Positions 15,057 through 16,459 of a stretch of DNA of 16,459 nucleotides are shown here, in pieces. Location of the stretch: assembly GCA_023426365.1 (NCBI GenBank), contig JAFAAW010000153.1:1-16459 (forward strand), given 5' to 3'. A program made the position numbers and the translations under genes. The DNA is from Pseudomonadota bacterium. Lineage in GTDB: Bacteria > Pseudomonadota > Alphaproteobacteria > Rhodospirillales > Magnetospirillaceae. Below the pieces are notes generated by a model that made no database searches, had not been told where the DNA came from, and saw only the letters and a list, made by a program, of their open reading frames with translations. Position 1 is the stretch's first letter. Every line of letters starts with the position of its first letter.

Positions 15057-16268
15057 ATGAACCGCCCCGCCTGGCTGTCGCCCGCCGTTCTCACCATCTT
15101 CATCGCCGGCTGCGTGATGATGAGCGTGTCCATGGGATCGCGGCAGGCCCAGGGCCTGCTGATCGGGCCGCTGTCGGCCGAACGCGGCTGGCCCCTGGCG
15201 ACCTTCTCGCTGGCGGTGGCGCTGCATAATCTTTTCTGGGGGGCGTTCCAGCCCTTCACCGGCGCCGCCGCCGACCGCTGGGGCGCCGCCCGCGTGGCCG
15301 CCATTGGCGCGCTGGCCTTCGGCCTGGGCATGATGCTGGTGGCGGCGGGCGGCGAATGGGGCACCATCATCGGCCTGGGCCTGGTGTCCGGCTTCGGCCT
15401 GGCCGCCACCTCGTATTCGGTCGTGCTGGGCCCCGTGGGCCGCGCGGTGGCGCCGCAATACCGCACCACCGCCATGGGCACCGGCTCGGCGCTGGGGTCA
15501 CTGGGCATGATGGCGCTGATCCCGCTGTCGCAATCCCTGATCGGCGGGTTGGGCGCCGTCACCGCCGTGTGGGTGCTGGCCTGTCTGTCGCTGGCCACCA
15601 TCCCGCTGGCGCTGATGCTGCACCGGGGCGAGGAGGCGGCGCGGGCCGCCGCGGCAGCCGTGGTCCACCACCAGCAAAGCATCGGCGAGGCCCTGCGCGA
15701 GGCATGGGGGCACAGCGGCTATCGCCTGCTGACCGCCGGCTTCTTCGTCTGCGGCTTCCAGTTGGCGTTCATCGGCGTGCACCTGCCCGGCTATCTGGCG
15801 CTGTGCGGCATGACCAAGGGGGCGGGCGCCACCGCGCTGCTGGTGATCGGCGGCTTCAACGTCATCGGCACCTATATGGCCGGCCGCCTGAGGATCAGGC
15901 CCAAATACCTGCTGTCGGCCATCTATCTGGCCCGCGCGGTCGCCACCTTCCTTTTCGTGATGGGACCGAAGAACGAGACCACCCTGCTCAGCTATGCCGC
16001 CGTCATGGGCCTGCTGTGGCTGTCCACCGTGCCGCCCACCACCGGCCTGATCGCCGGCCTGTTCGGCCCGCGCTATATCGGCATGCTGTTCGGCGTGGTG
16101 TTCTTTTCCCACCAGATCGGCAGCTTCCTGGGCGCCTGGCTGGGCGGCATCGTCTATGACGCGACGCTGTCCTATGACGTTATGTGGATGAGCACGGTGG
16201 TGGCCGGCGTGTTCGCCACCCTGGTCCACCTGCCCATCCGCGACGCCAGCGTGCGGGCGGCGGCGTGA
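15057..16268 (+). CDS. MFS transporter, monocarboxylate/oxalate-formate antiporter-like
   Basis: This is a 403-residue inner-membrane carrier with about twelve hydrophobic helices split by a central hydrophilic loop (about residues 190-220, HRGEEAARAAAAAVVHHQQ). The N-half loop between helices 2 and 3 reads WGAFQPFTGAAADRWGAARV, the MFS GxxxDRxG-type motif. The C-half has STVPPTTGLIAGLFGPRYIGMLFGVVFFSHQIGSFLGAWLGG, typical of monocarboxylate-type MFS proteins. The likely substrate is a small organic acid, but this is not shown by sequence. ATG 15057 was chosen over an in-frame TTG two codons upstream; the ribosome site is weak (GAGAG). No operon partner is in the window. Confidence 0.9.
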   Translation: MNRPAWLSPAVLTIFIAGCVMMSVSMGSRQAQGLLIGPLSAERGWPLATFSLAVALHNLFWGAFQPFTGAAADRWGAARVAAIGALAFGLGMMLVAAGGEWGTIIGLGLVSGFGLAATSYSVVLGPVGRAVAPQYRTTAMGTGSALGSLGMMALIPLSQSLIGGLGAVTAVWVLACLSLATIPLALMLHRGEEAARAAAAAVVHHQQSIGEALREAWGHSGYRLLTAGFFVCGFQLAFIGVHLPGYLALCGMTKGAGATALLVIGGFNVIGTYMAGRLRIRPKYLLSAIYLARAVATFLFVMGPKNETTLLSYAAVMGLLWLSTVPPTTGLIAGLFGPRYIGMLFGVVFFSHQIGSFLGAWLGGIVYDATLSYDVMWMSTVVAGVFATLVHLPIRDASVRAAA

Positions 16269-16279
16269 GTGAGCGGATT

Positions 16280-16375
16280 CACCGCAGAGGCACAAAGGAC
16301 TCGGAGAAGAGAAAACATCCGCGTGCGCCGCAGGCGCCCGTGTCCATCCGTGTCAGTGCCTTCTTGCGATTTCGG
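16280..16375. repeat. Dispersed intergenic repeat of the CACCGCAGAG...CCGTGTCCATCCGTGTC type
   Basis: The stretch after the MFS gene contains CACCGCAGAGGCACAAAGGA, GAGAAAACATCC, the hairpin GCGCC-GCA-GGCGC (16325-16337) and two CCGTGTC copies around 16338-16354. Sequences of this kind recur between genes in many bacterial genomes, and their minus-strand translations (FSLLRVLCASAVN-like) are often wrongly annotated as proteins. The match is from memory; boundaries are approximate. I see no gene in 16269-16459. Confidence 0.5.
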
Positions 16376-16404
16376 TTGGACTGCTTTCACTGAACGGCCA
16401 CCCT

Positions 16405-16446
16405 CGGGCTTGACCGCAGGAGCCATGGATGGCGGGGTCAAGCCCG
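16405..16446. repeat. Palindromic intergenic repeat with 11-bp arms
   Basis: CGGGCTTGACC (16405-16415) and GGTCAAGCCCG (16436-16446) are perfect reverse complements around a 20-nt centre that itself contains GCC-ATGGAT-GGC. The GGTCAAGCCCG...CATGACGAG form is common as a dispersed palindrome in alphaproteobacterial genomes (from memory). The element may continue past the right edge. Confidence 0.7.
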
Positions 16447-16459
16447 GCCATGACGAGAA

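Noticed and set aside
16184..16441. Short frames on both strands at the right end
   Set aside because: They lie in dispersed repeat sequence; the translations are the familiar spurious products of such repeats.

Overview
The window is GC-rich (clearly above 60% by eye) chromosomal DNA of an alphaproteobacterium. Gene style, leaderless-looking GTG/ATG starts with AGGAGG-like sites, and a palindromic intergenic repeat of the alphaproteobacterial GGTCAAGCCCG type at the right edge fit a Rhodospirillales organism (Magnetospirillum-like). That genus-level guess is inference, not something the sequence proves.

Layout. 1-367 (-): an open frame running off the left edge that joins the N-terminus of a YeiH/UPF0324 membrane protein to part of a LysR substrate-binding domain. 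708-1301 (+): a DUF4136-like outer-membrane lipoprotein. 1366-1749 (-): a MarR-type regulator, downstream of 1855-3240 (-), an M17 leucyl aminopeptidase with all catalytic residues. 3375-4007 (+): a glutathione S-transferase-family protein, convergent with 4047-5048 (-), an orphan TAXI-type TRAP solute-binding protein. 5231-6253 (+): an unrecognised 340-residue soluble protein. 6416-7039 (+): a small outer-membrane beta-barrel protein. 7286-14501 (+): a six-gene operon hyfB-hyfC-hyfE-hyfF-hyfG-hyfI. 14537-14890 (-): a small unknown protein. 15057-16268 (+): an MFS transporter. 16280-16459: two kinds of dispersed repeat.

The centre of interest is the hyf-like operon. It encodes two antiporter-like membrane subunits (HyfB, HyfF), a NuoH-like subunit (HyfC), a HyfE/NuoK-like subunit, a NuoCD-like large subunit (HyfG) and a NuoB-like small subunit (HyfI). 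The small subunit keeps the four Cys of one [4Fe-4S] cluster, but the large subunit keeps only the first Cys of each CxxC pair that should hold Ni-Fe. The complex is therefore unlikely to be a hydrogenase. It matches the 'energy-converting hydrogenase related' (Ehr) class, an ion-pumping relative of complex I with unknown redox chemistry. No ferredoxin-like subunit, dehydrogenase or hydrogenase-maturation gene is in the window.

A second, unexpected pattern: the 3' ends of four genes are followed by short tandem duplications (period 14, 16, 17 and 17 bp) that begin inside or at the last codons and include the stop codon. All three convergent gene junctions of the window carry one. The periods are not multiples of three, so the duplicated stops fall in other frames. 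Putative promoters with a TTGCCG -35 box were found by eye upstream of hyfB, marR and the GST gene.
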